The notes below the pieces were generated by a model. That model was not told where the DNA came from, did no database searches, and was given only the letters and a program-made list of their open reading frames with translations. Positions 1 through 9,717 of a stretch of DNA of 64,000 bases are shown here, piece by piece. Source of the DNA: Riptortus pedestris (lineage: Eukaryota > Arthropoda > Insecta > Hemiptera > Alydidae); assembly GCA_019009955.1 (NCBI GenBank), contig CM032231.1, positions 43,261,001 to 43,325,000 on the forward strand, in the 5' to 3' direction. Every line of letters begins with the position of its first letter. Position 1 is the first letter of the stretch. The position numbers and the translations under genes were made by a program.

Positions 1-235
1 AGGTGTTTTGCACCGATTCTGGAGGTACCTCAAACTTCAGTACAGATAGTTTTTTATCTTTATTCTAATGATCTGGGTTTTAGACCGATCCCTAAGTTAC
101 CTGGAGCTTTAGTAATGGTTGTTTTATTTCTTAATGATAAAGGTGTTTGACACTGATTTCTGACGTACCTCAAACTTTAGTACTGGTAGCTTTATATCTT
201 ACTGCTAAGTATCTGAGCTTTAGACGAATCCCTAA
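1..235. repeat. Tandem repeat, ~140-bp period, cut by window edge
   Basis: Positions 1-95 and 141-235 are diverged copies of one sequence. Both contain a segment starting AGGTGTTT, then GTACCTCAAACTT, then a TTTAGAC followed by ATCCCTAA. The spacing gives a period of about 140 bp. Only about 1.7 units are visible, so an array may continue to the left. No coding potential. Confidence 0.7.
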
Positions 236-1113
236 AAATGCAGAGATTAGGAGAATAATGTGTGCATCTGTACACTCCGGAAATGCCTATTTCCCTGACT
301 TCAAGTCTGATGAAGGTTAACCTCAAATGGTCCTGATCAAAAGAATTAATCTCTGTACTATCATCAGAGAATCAATGTTACGATTTGATATTAATAGCAC
401 ACGTTCTCTAGTAACATTACGTCCTGCCATTACCATAAATGGGTTACGTATTCGTAGAATATGCTGAGATCTATGTTCTAGTTTCATTTTCATTACATAA
501 GATTGGAGTACATCGTGTCGCATTTAATGTAGGCGAGAGTCATGACACGGTGCCTCTCCCCTAATCCCCCTTGTCTCTACAAAGTTGATGGATTGGGCTC
601 CACTGGCAACGGCAAGAGAAGTAGGCTCCTATCTCCCTGGATTAATGGGCTTCCCATCTTACCTTTGTGGTGACATGATATTGATCAAGAGGAAGGACAC
701 CGTGTAGTTGGCGCTGCAGTGGCTTGGTGGGTGCAGCTAATGCCAGCTGGGAAATCACGCTCGTAGTTTTTGCTCGAGGAACTATTAAACTTGCCCTAGC
801 ACAGGGTGTTTGGAGATACTTAGTGTTTCATGCTATAATTTCATTTCACCATACTACATTTATAGCAAAAGTAATATTAAATGCTTTTATATAATTTGTG
901 GAAAAAGTACTAGCAGAAGGACAACGAAAACTCACTTTCATCATTTCGGGTTAATTAGTAACTCTCTAACATCTTTCGATTTACTAAAAAGCTATTTCAG
1001 AAGTAAACTTAAAATAAGTTAATCCTACTGCACGGAAAGCAGTATTTGTCCAGAATGCGTGTAAGAAGTGAGCTTTCTTTGGTTATAACCGTTTGTTAGA
1101 TGGTGTATAAGTA
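236..1113. other. Unassigned DNA
   Basis: No gene or known repeat recognised. Positions 540-790 have a higher GC content than their surroundings, which could mark an old transposon or exon remnant, but no reading frame there resembles a known protein. Confidence 0.5.
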
Positions 1114-1561
1114 ATAGGTTGTAAAATACGTTCGTAGCGTTTATCAGTATATTAGTTTAATACTCTCTCTCTCTGTTTATAAAATAATATTTACTTGATC
1201 AATAATGATAATAAAAACATTCTACATTTTCCATCACGATAACGCCCTATCCCACGTGCCTTTGCAGACCCGTCAGAAATTATTGGAGTTTGGCTGGGAT
1301 GGGATCCCCCATCCACCCTATTCACTAGACCTTGCCCGAACAGATTTTCACTTATTTCGTGTTCTTCAAAACTCTCTTAACGGAAAAAATTAAATTCGCT
1401 CGAGGACTACTTGAAGTTCTGGGAGGACGGAATTCAAAAATTACCTGAAAGATGGGAACATATAACTGATAAAAATGTGTCATATATAATTGATTAAGAA
1501 TATTTACAAGAATCTCAAGTTTTTATTGAAATCCCCAGTGAACTTATTTTGCAACCCAAAA
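1114..1561 (+). mobile_element. Internally deleted mariner (Tc1/mariner superfamily) element
   Basis: The ends are diverged inverted repeats. The left end (about 1114-1140) contains GGTTGTAAAATACGTTC. The reverse complement of the right end (about 1537-1558) contains GGTTGCAAAATAAGTTCAC. TA dinucleotides lie near both outer borders, the expected target site. The roughly 450-bp length against about 1.3 kb for an intact mariner means most of the 5' coding region is missing. The remaining coding sequence is described separately. The element is non-autonomous and old. Confidence 0.75.
1205..1496 (+). pseudogene. Mariner transposase, C-terminal catalytic remnant
   Basis: The first segment (1205-1393) reads HDNALSH followed by LQTRQKLLEFGW and PYSLDLARTDFHLF. 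These are the second and third catalytic-acid regions of mariner transposase, with the final two acids spaced in the D34D style. It breaks at a stop after NSLNGKN. In another frame (about 1400-1496) the C-terminus continues with YLKFWEDGIQKLPERW and a terminal YIID. The N-terminal DNA-binding helix-turn-helix and the first catalytic Asp are absent. With at least one frameshift and a large deletion it cannot make an active enzyme. The family assignment is secure; the exact clade is not. Confidence 0.88.
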
Positions 1562-3155
1562 TTATAAGTGTTACCTAGATGGTATAATATTAAGTCTCAG
1601 TTATACAAATTTCTTGTGTGTTTACTGGCATATATTGTGTAATTTTGTTACAACTTTTCAATGTTTTTTATTGTAAAAAAAAAGTCTGGTACCATAGACC
1701 ATGGAGAGTAATAAGACTGGAAACGCACTCACTTCAGTAAGACAAAAAAAAAACTAATCATCCACCAGACTACTTCAAAAGGAAAAGAAAATGTGATATT
1801 CAAACTGGGAAATGGAAGTTCAACTTTACTTAAACACAGATTATTGACCTTGGGTTCATCTCACTGGAATCCCGTCAATAATACTGTGTCATTTTTCTTC
1901 CTCAGACTCATTAATGGAGGAGATTCAGGTGGCCCTGCTGAGATTCCTATTTATGGAACCATTGAAGAAGGAAGTATATTTGACATCGCCATGGAGTGAT
2001 TTACAATCTCAAGACTAGAAAGCAACCTCTGAAAAAGAGAACAATACCATGTCATCATCAGTACCAACCCAGAAAGCTACTCAAGCACTTTGAATATATG
2101 AAAGTATTCCACTGCGCGTTTAAAGTTGATAAGACATTAAGAAATGTCAACTGCACCGGCTTGCTTCCATAAATAAAGGAATAATCACCCCTACATATCC
2201 GTCAAGACCTATTAAATGATCACTCATACATTTAGTTTATTATAACCCTGCTGTTACAGTTACGACCTTCTGGTTGCTTAGGAAAGTCTAACGACGACGG
2301 CGAGAAGCTTCCTTAAGCAGCACCTAGAACCGTTGTGCTTTCGGTTACACCAAGGATTAAGATTCACCTTTGTACATATTTCCATAACGAGAAATCTCCG
2401 ACTTATGACGTAAATAGACTAGAGAAGAGTTCCATAAGACAAGCATTCTTTTCCCCTTACTTTCTGCATAAGACATATTGACAATAAAACCATCACATAA
2501 GTGGAACAAAGTCCACTCGAGCCCACCCAATATCGTTAAATATGCATGCATGGGATAAGCATTAGCCATTTTTAGCATGCAAACTAAAACCATACTGGTC
2601 TAACTGAAGTAAGCCACTGACTTACACGGAACTGAAGTAAAATGTATATGAATAAATTGAGATTACATCTTAAAACATGTCCTTAACATCCTGCGAACTT
2701 ATATATAACGGACCTGTTTATATACACGTGAGTTCTGTTAGGGTAGTACATTTTTTTTTTAACAAAATATAGAAAAACCCGTAATATTTTAGAAATTCAT
2801 CAAGAACATTACATATATTCTACTACTGGAAGTTAACCCAATATGATCATTGAAGAAAACAAACAGATTAAAATATTGTTTGAGTACTATTAAAAGTACA
2901 TTAGAGAATTGACATGATATTGTTCCATATTTATAAATGATGAATACTGTAAAGAATATATTCAGTATAAAGTAAAATTCCCCCTAAGGGAAATCAGCTA
3001 AAATGCTTATAGAGTTTTTATAAATTGAGAGGTATTGTTAAGCATAGAGTCAACTGTTTAGATGAGGTTTTTGAGTTAATTAATCATCTACAAAATATTC
3101 CTAGCTAAAATCTTATCCATGTGCATAGTATGATTTAAGCATAAATACATGTTAC
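1562..3155. other. Unassigned AT-rich DNA
   Basis: No complete gene or recognised repeat. One short stretch at 1905-1955 could encode GGDSGGP directly downstream of a good acceptor-like polypyrimidine-AG (about 1890-1905); see the findings. The rest is AT-rich with scattered homopolymer runs. Confidence 0.45.
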
Positions 3156-3532
3156 CTGTAAACAGTAGGAGATCTTGAAAGCCACCAGTTGGTCTTATCA
3201 CAGTGGCAGGTATAGGTTTAGGACCTTTCAACGAGTTACGTCCCTTAACGAGTCGGATCTCCGAGCTAGAGCGGAGCACATGGACGAAATAAGGCATGGA
3301 CCTTGCGCTTCCCAGCCTGCATTCGTATTGGCCAGCCTCTTCCTGACGCAGCCCGTACATGGTGAGGTGCCCGCTCGCACGATCTACTATCGTCCAATCG
3401 TCGGGTGGAATCGGAATGTGGAACCAATACCAGGATGGCGTCGTCCCGAAATAGCTAGGAGACACACAAAGTGTGCAATTCAGTTTTACTGTTCGCCCCT
3501 CTACTACAGCAACAGATCTTGGTGGAAACATC
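3156..3532 (-). CDS. Putative exon encoding one immunoglobulin-like domain
   Basis: The minus-strand frame reads VAVVEGRTVKLNCTL, then a Trp-rich segment (PSWYWFHI), then GHLTMYGLRQEEAGQYEC. This is the Ig order: strand-B Cys, core Trp, then the D/E-x-G-x-Y-x-C motif of strand F, followed by a strand-G-like FVHV. GC content rises over the stretch compared with both flanks. An acceptor-like TTTATGTCTTCCAG ends at 3533 and a donor-like CAG/GTAACA lies at 3156/3155, giving a 377-bp exon of phase 2/1. The open frame extends about 35 codons upstream of the acceptor and could alternatively be a start with a hydrophobic anchor, but that part is AT-rich and unconvincing. The start of the domain recalls the Ig domain of secreted semaphorin-2 proteins; this is a tentative parallel. 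No partner exons were found. Confidence 0.55.
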
Positions 3533-3857
3533 CTGGAAGACATAAATAAAATACTGCCAACAATTATAACATATTTCAACAACAAGCTTCTATTATTTAT
3601 ATTTTCTGATGAGGGTAAAATATACACCGACTTCCCCAAAAGACATGATATCCATTAATAGATCACACTTTCGACTGGTTTATTCTATAAACTAATTATT
3701 ATTATTTTGAGCCCAAGATGACTATCGTCGGATTATTCAATGTAGACTTTGAATAAGTTATATGTAATGTAGACTTTGATACGTTGGTCCAACACAGTTC
3801 AAGACTTGACTTTCCCAGATTAGTGTTCATCAAGTTGTAGGCTTCACTATGATGTGA

Positions 3858-4028
3858 GGCTAAGTTAACTGGGTGAACTAAGGCTTTAGTATTAATCTCC
3901 TATAAGCCTAGAGTCGTAGGTTCGATTCCCGGGTGGGAAATATAAAATAATTGTGGCGAAATCACTAAATAAAATCCTGAGAAAAGGGTGGTAAACTGTA
4001 GAAAACCCATCACAATTAACCCAAGGTT
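3858..4028 (+). mobile_element. tRNA-derived SINE, diverged, truncated by a HINE
   Basis: The copy has an A-box-like TTAACTGGGTGAACTA near 3864, a B-box GGTTCGATTCC at about 3919, and then the shared body with ACTAAATAAAATCC and AAAAGGGTGGTAA. Its 3' tail is cut where the neighbouring HINE begins at about 4029. Confidence 0.7.
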
Positions 4029-4137
4029 TTTTAGCAGAAATCATCTATTGAGGTCGTACTCATGACACGATTTCCGAAAAATTTCTTCAAATGTCCATCG
4101 ACCGTACCCAGGAGATGACAAAAATGAGGTCCGTTCT

Positions 4138-4182
<45 letters not shown>

Positions 4183-4475
4183 CTGTTAACGCTCTAGCTG
4201 TCGCAATTTTCGTTTCATCGTTACGAAACTCGATATTTAACCGTTATTATGCATGGAATCGAAAAATGGTATAGAACCAATATTATTGCAAATTAAATTT
4301 ACAATAAATATTGTTATATACATATATTTTCTGTCTTGAATATTAACCGAGATATTTGCATTTTTATTAAGTGTGGGGGACGTGGTCGGGAATTGTTCAG
4401 ATTAGTTCGGCCGTTTCCGTAACTGTTCGGCTCTGGTGGTAGCTTCTAACCTCATATTTAGCATTGATAGCTCAA
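4029..4475 (+). mobile_element. HINE-like element, 3' end missing
   Basis: The 5' end TTAGCAG is present but the palindrome is reduced by a small deletion. It then has the CTATTGAGGTCGTACTCATG block, an (AT)n core at 4143-4178, the GCTCTAG-GTCGCAATTTTCG block with a deletion of its G-run region, and GAATATTAACCGAGATATTTG. The text runs into a type-A tail and stops near 4475 without the terminal hairpin. Confidence 0.8.
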
Positions 4476-4614
4476 GATTGACGATTATTTCACTACAAAC
4501 AAGCAATACGGTCTGATTACTTACTTCTGGTAAGTAACGTTTCAACCTAAACATTCAATCATAGACGCAGTTTGAACTGCACTGGGCTTATGCCAAAAGT
4601 CCTTTTCTAGTGTT

Positions 4615-5233
4615 TTAGCAGATTTCCCTTGGGGGAAATCCGCTATTGAGGTCGTACTCATGACTATTGAAAGTTTTCTTTAAATGTCCATCGATTCTAC
4701 ATAAGAGATAACGAAAATGAGGTCCGTTCAAAACTATATATATTTGTCTGTTACCACTCTAGCGGTCGCAATTATTGTTTAATCGTTACCAAACTGGATA
4801 TTTAGTCGTTTTATGTAATAAAGAAAGACCAAGTTCATCAACGGCTAAAATCAGACCAGGGGGAGGGGGGGGGGGTTAGAAGGGAGGATTTTCAATAATT
4901 CGAAATATCTCTGTTACTATACGTCGGGTCGAAAAATTGTACATAACTAATCTCATTGTAAATTAAATGATCTATAAATGTTGTTATGTACATGATTTCA
5001 TTATCTTTAATATTAACCAAGATATTTGTGTTTTTTTTAGTTTTCGGCATTCTGTAAACCCCCACTCCTGCTTATGTCATACCAACAATAAACTGTTATA
5101 TTATGAAGCACTTTATTTGAAGCCTAAATAACAAATATTGTTCTCATTGAACTTTTAGGTCATGAGATAAATGCAAATAAGGGACGCAAAAGTGGGAAAT
5201 CTGCTTAGCAAGAGCAGCCCCTGCGTGACGGAC
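4615..5233 (+). mobile_element. HINE-like element, type-B tail, near complete
   Basis: The copy starts TTAGCAGATTTCCC and ends with GGGAAATCTGCTT, the hairpin GCAGCCCCTGC and GTGACGGACTT beside a long T-run. It has a short AT core, a G-run at 4859-4873, and the alternative right half seen in several copies (GTAAACCCCCACTCCTG, then an AT-rich stretch with ATGAAGCACTTTATTTGAAG). No coding capacity. Confidence 0.88.
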
Positions 5234-5619
5234 TTTTTTTTTTCTTTGATATCATAGTCCAAATAATTTAAACTTTGGTTCCTCCTAATTCCAATTTAAA
5301 CAGGATAAGACCCATACGTTTTAAAAACCTGGGACTGGCTTCAACTGGGTCGAGTGGACCAAGTAGTGATCAATGTCCCAGGAAATGAGGGCGAGCGCCC
5401 TTACTATTATTATATCGATGGGGCCGAAATCTGAGTAGTTGGTCTAAGGGATCGAGAAGCCAGCTATCGAGTTACCACTATCAATTTCCTACCGAGCCGG
5501 GCACAAATTGCCATCGATATTATCGATATTACTACACGAGCTGACGGGATATTAGGGGATGGCAACTCATTTTCAGGGGCAAATTCTCACTCTGGCTTGG
5601 GAACTTCATAAACACACAA
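5234..5619. other. Unassigned, GC-richer spacer between two HINE copies
   Basis: The stretch is more GC-rich than its neighbours and contains several ATCGAT motifs. No protein, tRNA or repeat could be recognised in either strand. Confidence 0.4.
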
Positions 5620-5965
5620 AAAGTCCGTCACGCAGGGACTGCGTAAACTAAGCGGATTTCCGAGGAGAAGTTTAGTAATCGATAAATCTACATACTGCTA
5701 ACACAACACCACCGTGAATAAATACAAATAGAGCTAAGAAATGTTTCAGCCAATTTCAATAACCTGCCGACAGGAAGCGTTAGAAATGTAAACAAACAGA
5801 TCGGCCAGGCTTACATCGGAAAGAAAAACAATTACTGAAATATATCAGAATATAACAAATTAATTTTATTCAGAACTATTTACTTTATCATTTGAAGAAA
5901 AATTTCGAAAATCGCGTCATGAGTACGATTTCAATAGCTGATTTCCCTTAAGGGAAATCTGCTAA
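5620..5965 (-). mobile_element. HINE-like element, internal deletion
   Basis: In minus orientation both termini are intact: CTAA-GCAGATTTCCC palindrome at the right (about 5940-5965) and the GTCCGTCACGCAG 3' end at the left (5621). The (AT)n core and the G-run block are missing, leaving 346 bp with a type-C-like tail joined directly to the 5' block. Confidence 0.8.
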
Positions 5966-6002
5966 CAGACACACTCACACACGTTTACCACATACATACA
6001 CT

Positions 6003-6208
6003 TCTTTGTACGTATTTCCTCTACATACGTGTAGTATCCCTATGTGGAGGGATTTTATTTTTTTGCACATCTCATGCATATTTACATTATATGTGCATTT
6101 TGTCAAAACTTATTTTTTATATACTAATATATATACATATTAAAAATGTAAATAAGATTATGAAAATTAAACATGACAAAATAAAACAAACATATAAAAC
6201 ATTAAATA
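6003..6208 (-). mobile_element. R1-like LINE, 3' untranslated part
   Basis: This matches 37715-37880, where the same text (CCCTATGTGGAGGGATTTTATTTT, shared in pieces, then a CATGCATATTTACATTATATG-like stretch) leads without interruption into the coding remnant of the LINE. Here the continuation is displaced to 7504 by another LINE. It is therefore the 3' end of the same element described at 7504-8957. Confidence 0.72.
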
Positions 6209-6289
6209 ACATTAAAAAACATATATTCCACTCATCCTATTATAACAAACATTTTTGAACACATTCAAAATCAACAAAATCACATAACA

Positions 6290-6789
6290 TTGGTGTGGCT
6301 ACCAGGACATCAGAATATTGGACGAAGCACTGAAGTTGACATGCTCGCAAAACTAACGACAAAAAACACCAATACTGACATTAAAAAATAACATCGGACG
6401 ACCTACAAAACTACATTAAAACTAACATACTCCAAGAATGGCAACATGACTGGTTACTAACAGACAACAAACTGAGACAAATTAAAACTACAGTTAAGAC
6501 ATGGAGTGACAAATTTGAGGTATTTACACGGAGAGACGAAGTAGTCCTTACGAGACTACGTATAGGTCATTCTTTCCTTACCCATGGTTACCTATTTCAA
6601 AAGAAAAGAATGCCTAACTGCAATGTGTGTAATGCTCCGCTTACAATAAAACACATACTAACAGACTGCAAAAGACGTGACCATCTAACGATCCCTCATG
6701 ACTTACACGACTTACTTACTGAAGGTAGCCCACACATACCCATAATACTCCAACATTTACATGATATTAACATATACTCACAAATTTAG
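6290..6789 (+). pseudogene. LINE ORF2 C-terminus: RNase H end and CCHC-like domain
   Basis: The first frame (about 6293-6390) reads WLPGHQNI then EVDMLAKLT, which matches the last conserved block of the RNase H domain of I/R1/LOA-type LINEs. After a frameshift the C-terminal part (about 6406-6789) reads RLRIGHSFLTHGYLF, then CNVCNAPLTIKHILTDC, the usual C-x2-C...H-x4-C end of these proteins, and ends at a stop with NIYSQI. The endonuclease and reverse transcriptase domains are missing through 5' truncation. It is not functional. Confidence 0.85.
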
Positions 6790-6870
6790 AATTGTTACAT
6801 TTTAAAATCCTTTTTAATCCTTCTTAAATTAAATATTTTAAATTCCAGCTAAACTGTTTTACTGTATGTT

Positions 6871-6882
6871 TATGTGTGTGTA

Positions 6883-6931
<49 letters not shown>

Positions 6932-7030
6932 TTGCGCGTGTGTTTGTGTGTGCGTGCGTATGAGTGTATGTGCCTGCACGCGTGTGTGTACGTGTGCATG
7001 CGAGAGTGAGTGTGTATGCATGTTTGAATG
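6871..7030. repeat. (GT)n microsatellite with imperfect flank
   Basis: Nearly pure GT from about 6889 to 6929, continuing as an imperfect GT/GC/GA-rich stretch to about 7030. It lies in the 3' untranslated region of the inserted LINE. Apparent open frames here are an artefact of the dinucleotide repeat. Confidence 0.95.
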
Positions 7031-7503
7031 TGTGATAAAGAAAGTGAGAGCATATGTTTGTAAATATTTTAGGTGTTAGAAATCTTCATTTTATTTACAT
7101 ACTAATTTATATTTATTTGATTTTAGTTTAGTTTTTATCCATTGAAATTATATAATTGTTTACGTAATTTTATTAGTCTTTACAGTTTTTGTTTTTGAAC
7201 TTAATGTTTTGTTTTTATTTATTTATTTTATTTTTTATTTTGTGTTTATTGTTGTTTTTCGTTGTTTGGTTATTTGATTTCGTTCTATTATTTAGTTGAG
7301 TTTTATTTAGTTGTGTTTCGTTATATTGTTGCGTTCTGTTATTTAGTCGAATTTTGTTATTTGTTTGCGTTCTTATTTTGTATTATTTAATTTTTTCTTG
7401 TTTCTATTTTCATTTTGTATTTTGTTTATATAAATTGTTTTTGTTGTTTTTTATGAGCAATATCGCCTCGCTGCGAACGCTCCAAAATAAAAATAAAAAA
7501 AAA

Positions 7504-8957
7504 AACATTAAATAGAACAATTCAGTAATACAATTATATAACCAATAAAAAATTACATAATATTAATTTTATATTATCTTTTCCTCTCTCAGCTTAAGGT
7601 TATCAGAGGCTATTGCTTTTAATAAATTTAGGTGTTTTGAAAATAAAATATCAGGACTGATAGGCCGCGGAGATATGAGTCTTTAACTGTCTTCGTATGT
7701 CTTGAGTCAGTCTACATTCATAAATCAGGTGGGTGAATGTCTGTTCAGTGTAACTGTCGCATTTACAAGTATTTGAGTCAGTAAGTTTGAATTTGTATAA
7801 GTAAGTGTCCAGTTAGTATTCGTGTTAGATAAAATGTATGTTAAGATAGTGAGATATTGGTTTTTAAAACAGGGTTTTTATACAATTTTTAATGTAATCC
7901 TTTATCTGTTTGATTCCATCCCTTCTCTTGACTTTCCTCTCTTAGTAAAGATTTTAACACAGTTGGAGTATTTTTATTGTAAATTAAATTTTCGCTACTT
8001 TTAGAGGCACTTTCGGCGTGGTTATCGAATTTTTCATTGCCCATAATTCCTCGTGTGCCTTGACCCATTTGAAGTGAATGAAAGTCAGTCTGTTTTTTAA
8101 TTGTGTTATATTATGGCGTATTTGTTCAATATGTTCGTCGTGGTTTTTCATGTTCTCTAGTTTGTGTAAAAGCATTTGACTGTCTATGTGTAGTAGAATG
8201 TAAGTGTTAGGTGGCAAGACCATTTCATTTACATACTTTAGAGCCTGTAAAACGGCAATAATTTCTGTCTGGTTATTAGAACAATGGTTGCCTAATTTTA
8301 ATTTTTTACATTTTATAACTTCATCAGTTACTTCCTACAAAAATGACAAAGGAAGCGCCTGTGTCCTGTCCATCCTTGCTGCCGTCTGTGTAAATTGTAT
8401 ATTGGTATGAGTGATTTGTATTTTCAGTAATAATTACAATGACGGGTGTTAGTCCAGGATGTGTCCAATTCATATAAGCTACCGGGTATTCTACTTCGTC
8501 TGCTGTTATTTTGTTAGTAGATTGGTGCAGTTTTAGTATGTTATATCTTTCAGTATATTCTTCCTCTATTATCGTAATAGGGACCAAATTGGACAAGACA
8601 CATGCAGCTTCAAATGGAATAGTGCGATATCCTTTAATTATTTAAATTCCAATGAGCCTTTGAACCCTCACGAGCTTTTTAACATTATATTTCTTATTTA
8701 AGCCCGTTTTCCAAATTGGTATTGTATATTTTAACGCCGGTAAAATAGCTCCTTTGTACATTACACTTAATGCCCCTGATTGGAGTCCCCATGTTGATTG
8801 ATGTTCCCGTTTGCCTTGACCCATTTGAAGTGAACGAAAGTCAGTCTGTTTTTAATTGTGTTATATTATGGCGTATTTGTTCAATATGTTCGTCGTGATT
8901 TTTCATGTTGTCTAGTTTGTGTAAAAGCATTTGACTGTCTGTTTGTAGTAGAATGTT
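7504..8957 (-). pseudogene. R1-like LINE: reverse transcriptase end, RNase H and C-terminus, decayed
   Basis: Read on the minus strand in order: an RT-thumb-like segment (8642-8824) with TWGLQSGALS, YKGAILPALKY and KLVRVQRLIGI; the RNase H start (8324-8596) with IYTDGSKDGQDTGASFVIF; the RNase H middle (7984-8223) with LLHIDSQ and FIHFKWVKAHEE; and the C-terminal segment (about 7640-7980). The last part closely matches the copy at 37715-38400. Frameshifts and stops separate the pieces. The stretch 8816-8957 is a second copy of 8058-8205, so the 5' edge is rearranged. The 3' untranslated part lies at 6003-6208, beyond the inserted LINE. Confidence 0.82.
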
Positions 8958-9191
8958 TTATTTCAGTAGAACCTGTGTTTTATGAAACAAGACTATCAAT
9001 TTCTTGCTCAACAGAGAGTAGAGTTAGGATAATTTAACGGCTTTATTTACAATAAACATCAAACATTGATTCAACGCAGAGTTTGGTATTCATTAGAACA
9101 CTCTTTAAAGTGATTTGAAACACCCAATGTTCACCAACTGCCGTCCATTAGCTAAATGACATGTCTCATCGTTCAATTAATATATAAATAC

Positions 9192-9421
9192 CTGAACTGT
9201 TTCGCGACTTCCCACTGCTTGTCTAAGCAATCGTAATAATTATCCCAAGCTTCCTTGTTGGCCAAACCATTCTTCCTGTAAAACTTGACTTTTGCTTGCT
9301 GCGTCTTCTCTATTAGAAACCTAAGCTCTTTTACCAGTTCTGTTAACTCTGACGCATTCGTGCTACTCAATAAACCAAAAAATAATGGACCGAAATAAGT
9401 TAAAATGTCAATGAAAATCAT
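9192..9421 (-). CDS. Putative first coding exon of a small secreted protein
   Basis: The minus-strand frame starts with ATG at 9421 in a favourable context (A at -3). It encodes a signal-peptide-like MIFIDILTYFGPLFFGLLSS followed by TNA, a plausible cleavage site. The rest is a charged, probably helical region (ELTELVKELRFLIEK, then EAWDNYYDCLDKQWEVAKQF). The frame reaches a donor-like CAG/GTATTT at 9192/9191, which would end a 230-bp exon; read-through adds only a few residues before a stop. I do not recognise the family and found no second exon. The amino-acid composition is more protein-like than random AT-rich frames nearby. It could still be chance. Confidence 0.42.
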
Positions 9422-9639
9422 TTTGAATTAGGGCCGAAGTAATATCTTAATTTTTATTTATCTTTAAAACAACAATAATGTTTATTTCCCTTTACACGAG
9501 CACAAGTGAAGTAAAACAGCAAATCGCGTTGAAGTATCACATGCTACATTACACATGAATTAGCATCTGTGCATTTATTATAAACCATTAATACGAAGGG
9601 GCTGAGTATACTAAACATGTCTTCAAAGTTTTAGAATCG

Positions 9640-9717
9640 AAAACAAATGATGCTAACACACACTACTACGTAACAACGAATAGTTTTCAATGCACTTTTT
9701 TCAATTTTGAATATTAA
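9640..9717 (+). mobile_element. Old HINE-like element, left part (host of a piggyBac insertion)
   Basis: The stretch ends TTTTGAATATTAA, matching the family text CTTGAATATTAACCGAG. The continuation of that text lies at 10768, beyond the piggyBac relic. The 5' half of this HINE is not recognisable. Confidence 0.6.

Larger units (their letters stand above)
6209..7503 (+). mobile_element. 5'-truncated non-LTR retrotransposon with 11-bp target-site duplication
   Basis: The insert is flanked by AACATTAAATA at 6198-6208 and again at 7504-7514, and ends in an A-rich tail (about 7483-7503). It includes the end of the ORF2 protein, a 3' untranslated region with a long GT run, and a T-rich stretch. 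At about 1.3 kb it is strongly 5'-truncated, as expected for target-primed reverse transcription. It sits inside an older LINE lying in the opposite orientation. Confidence 0.85.

Noticed and set aside
6824..7079. Open frames over the GT run (His/Thr or Cys/Val repeats)
   Set aside because: Microsatellite artefacts in a LINE 3' untranslated region.
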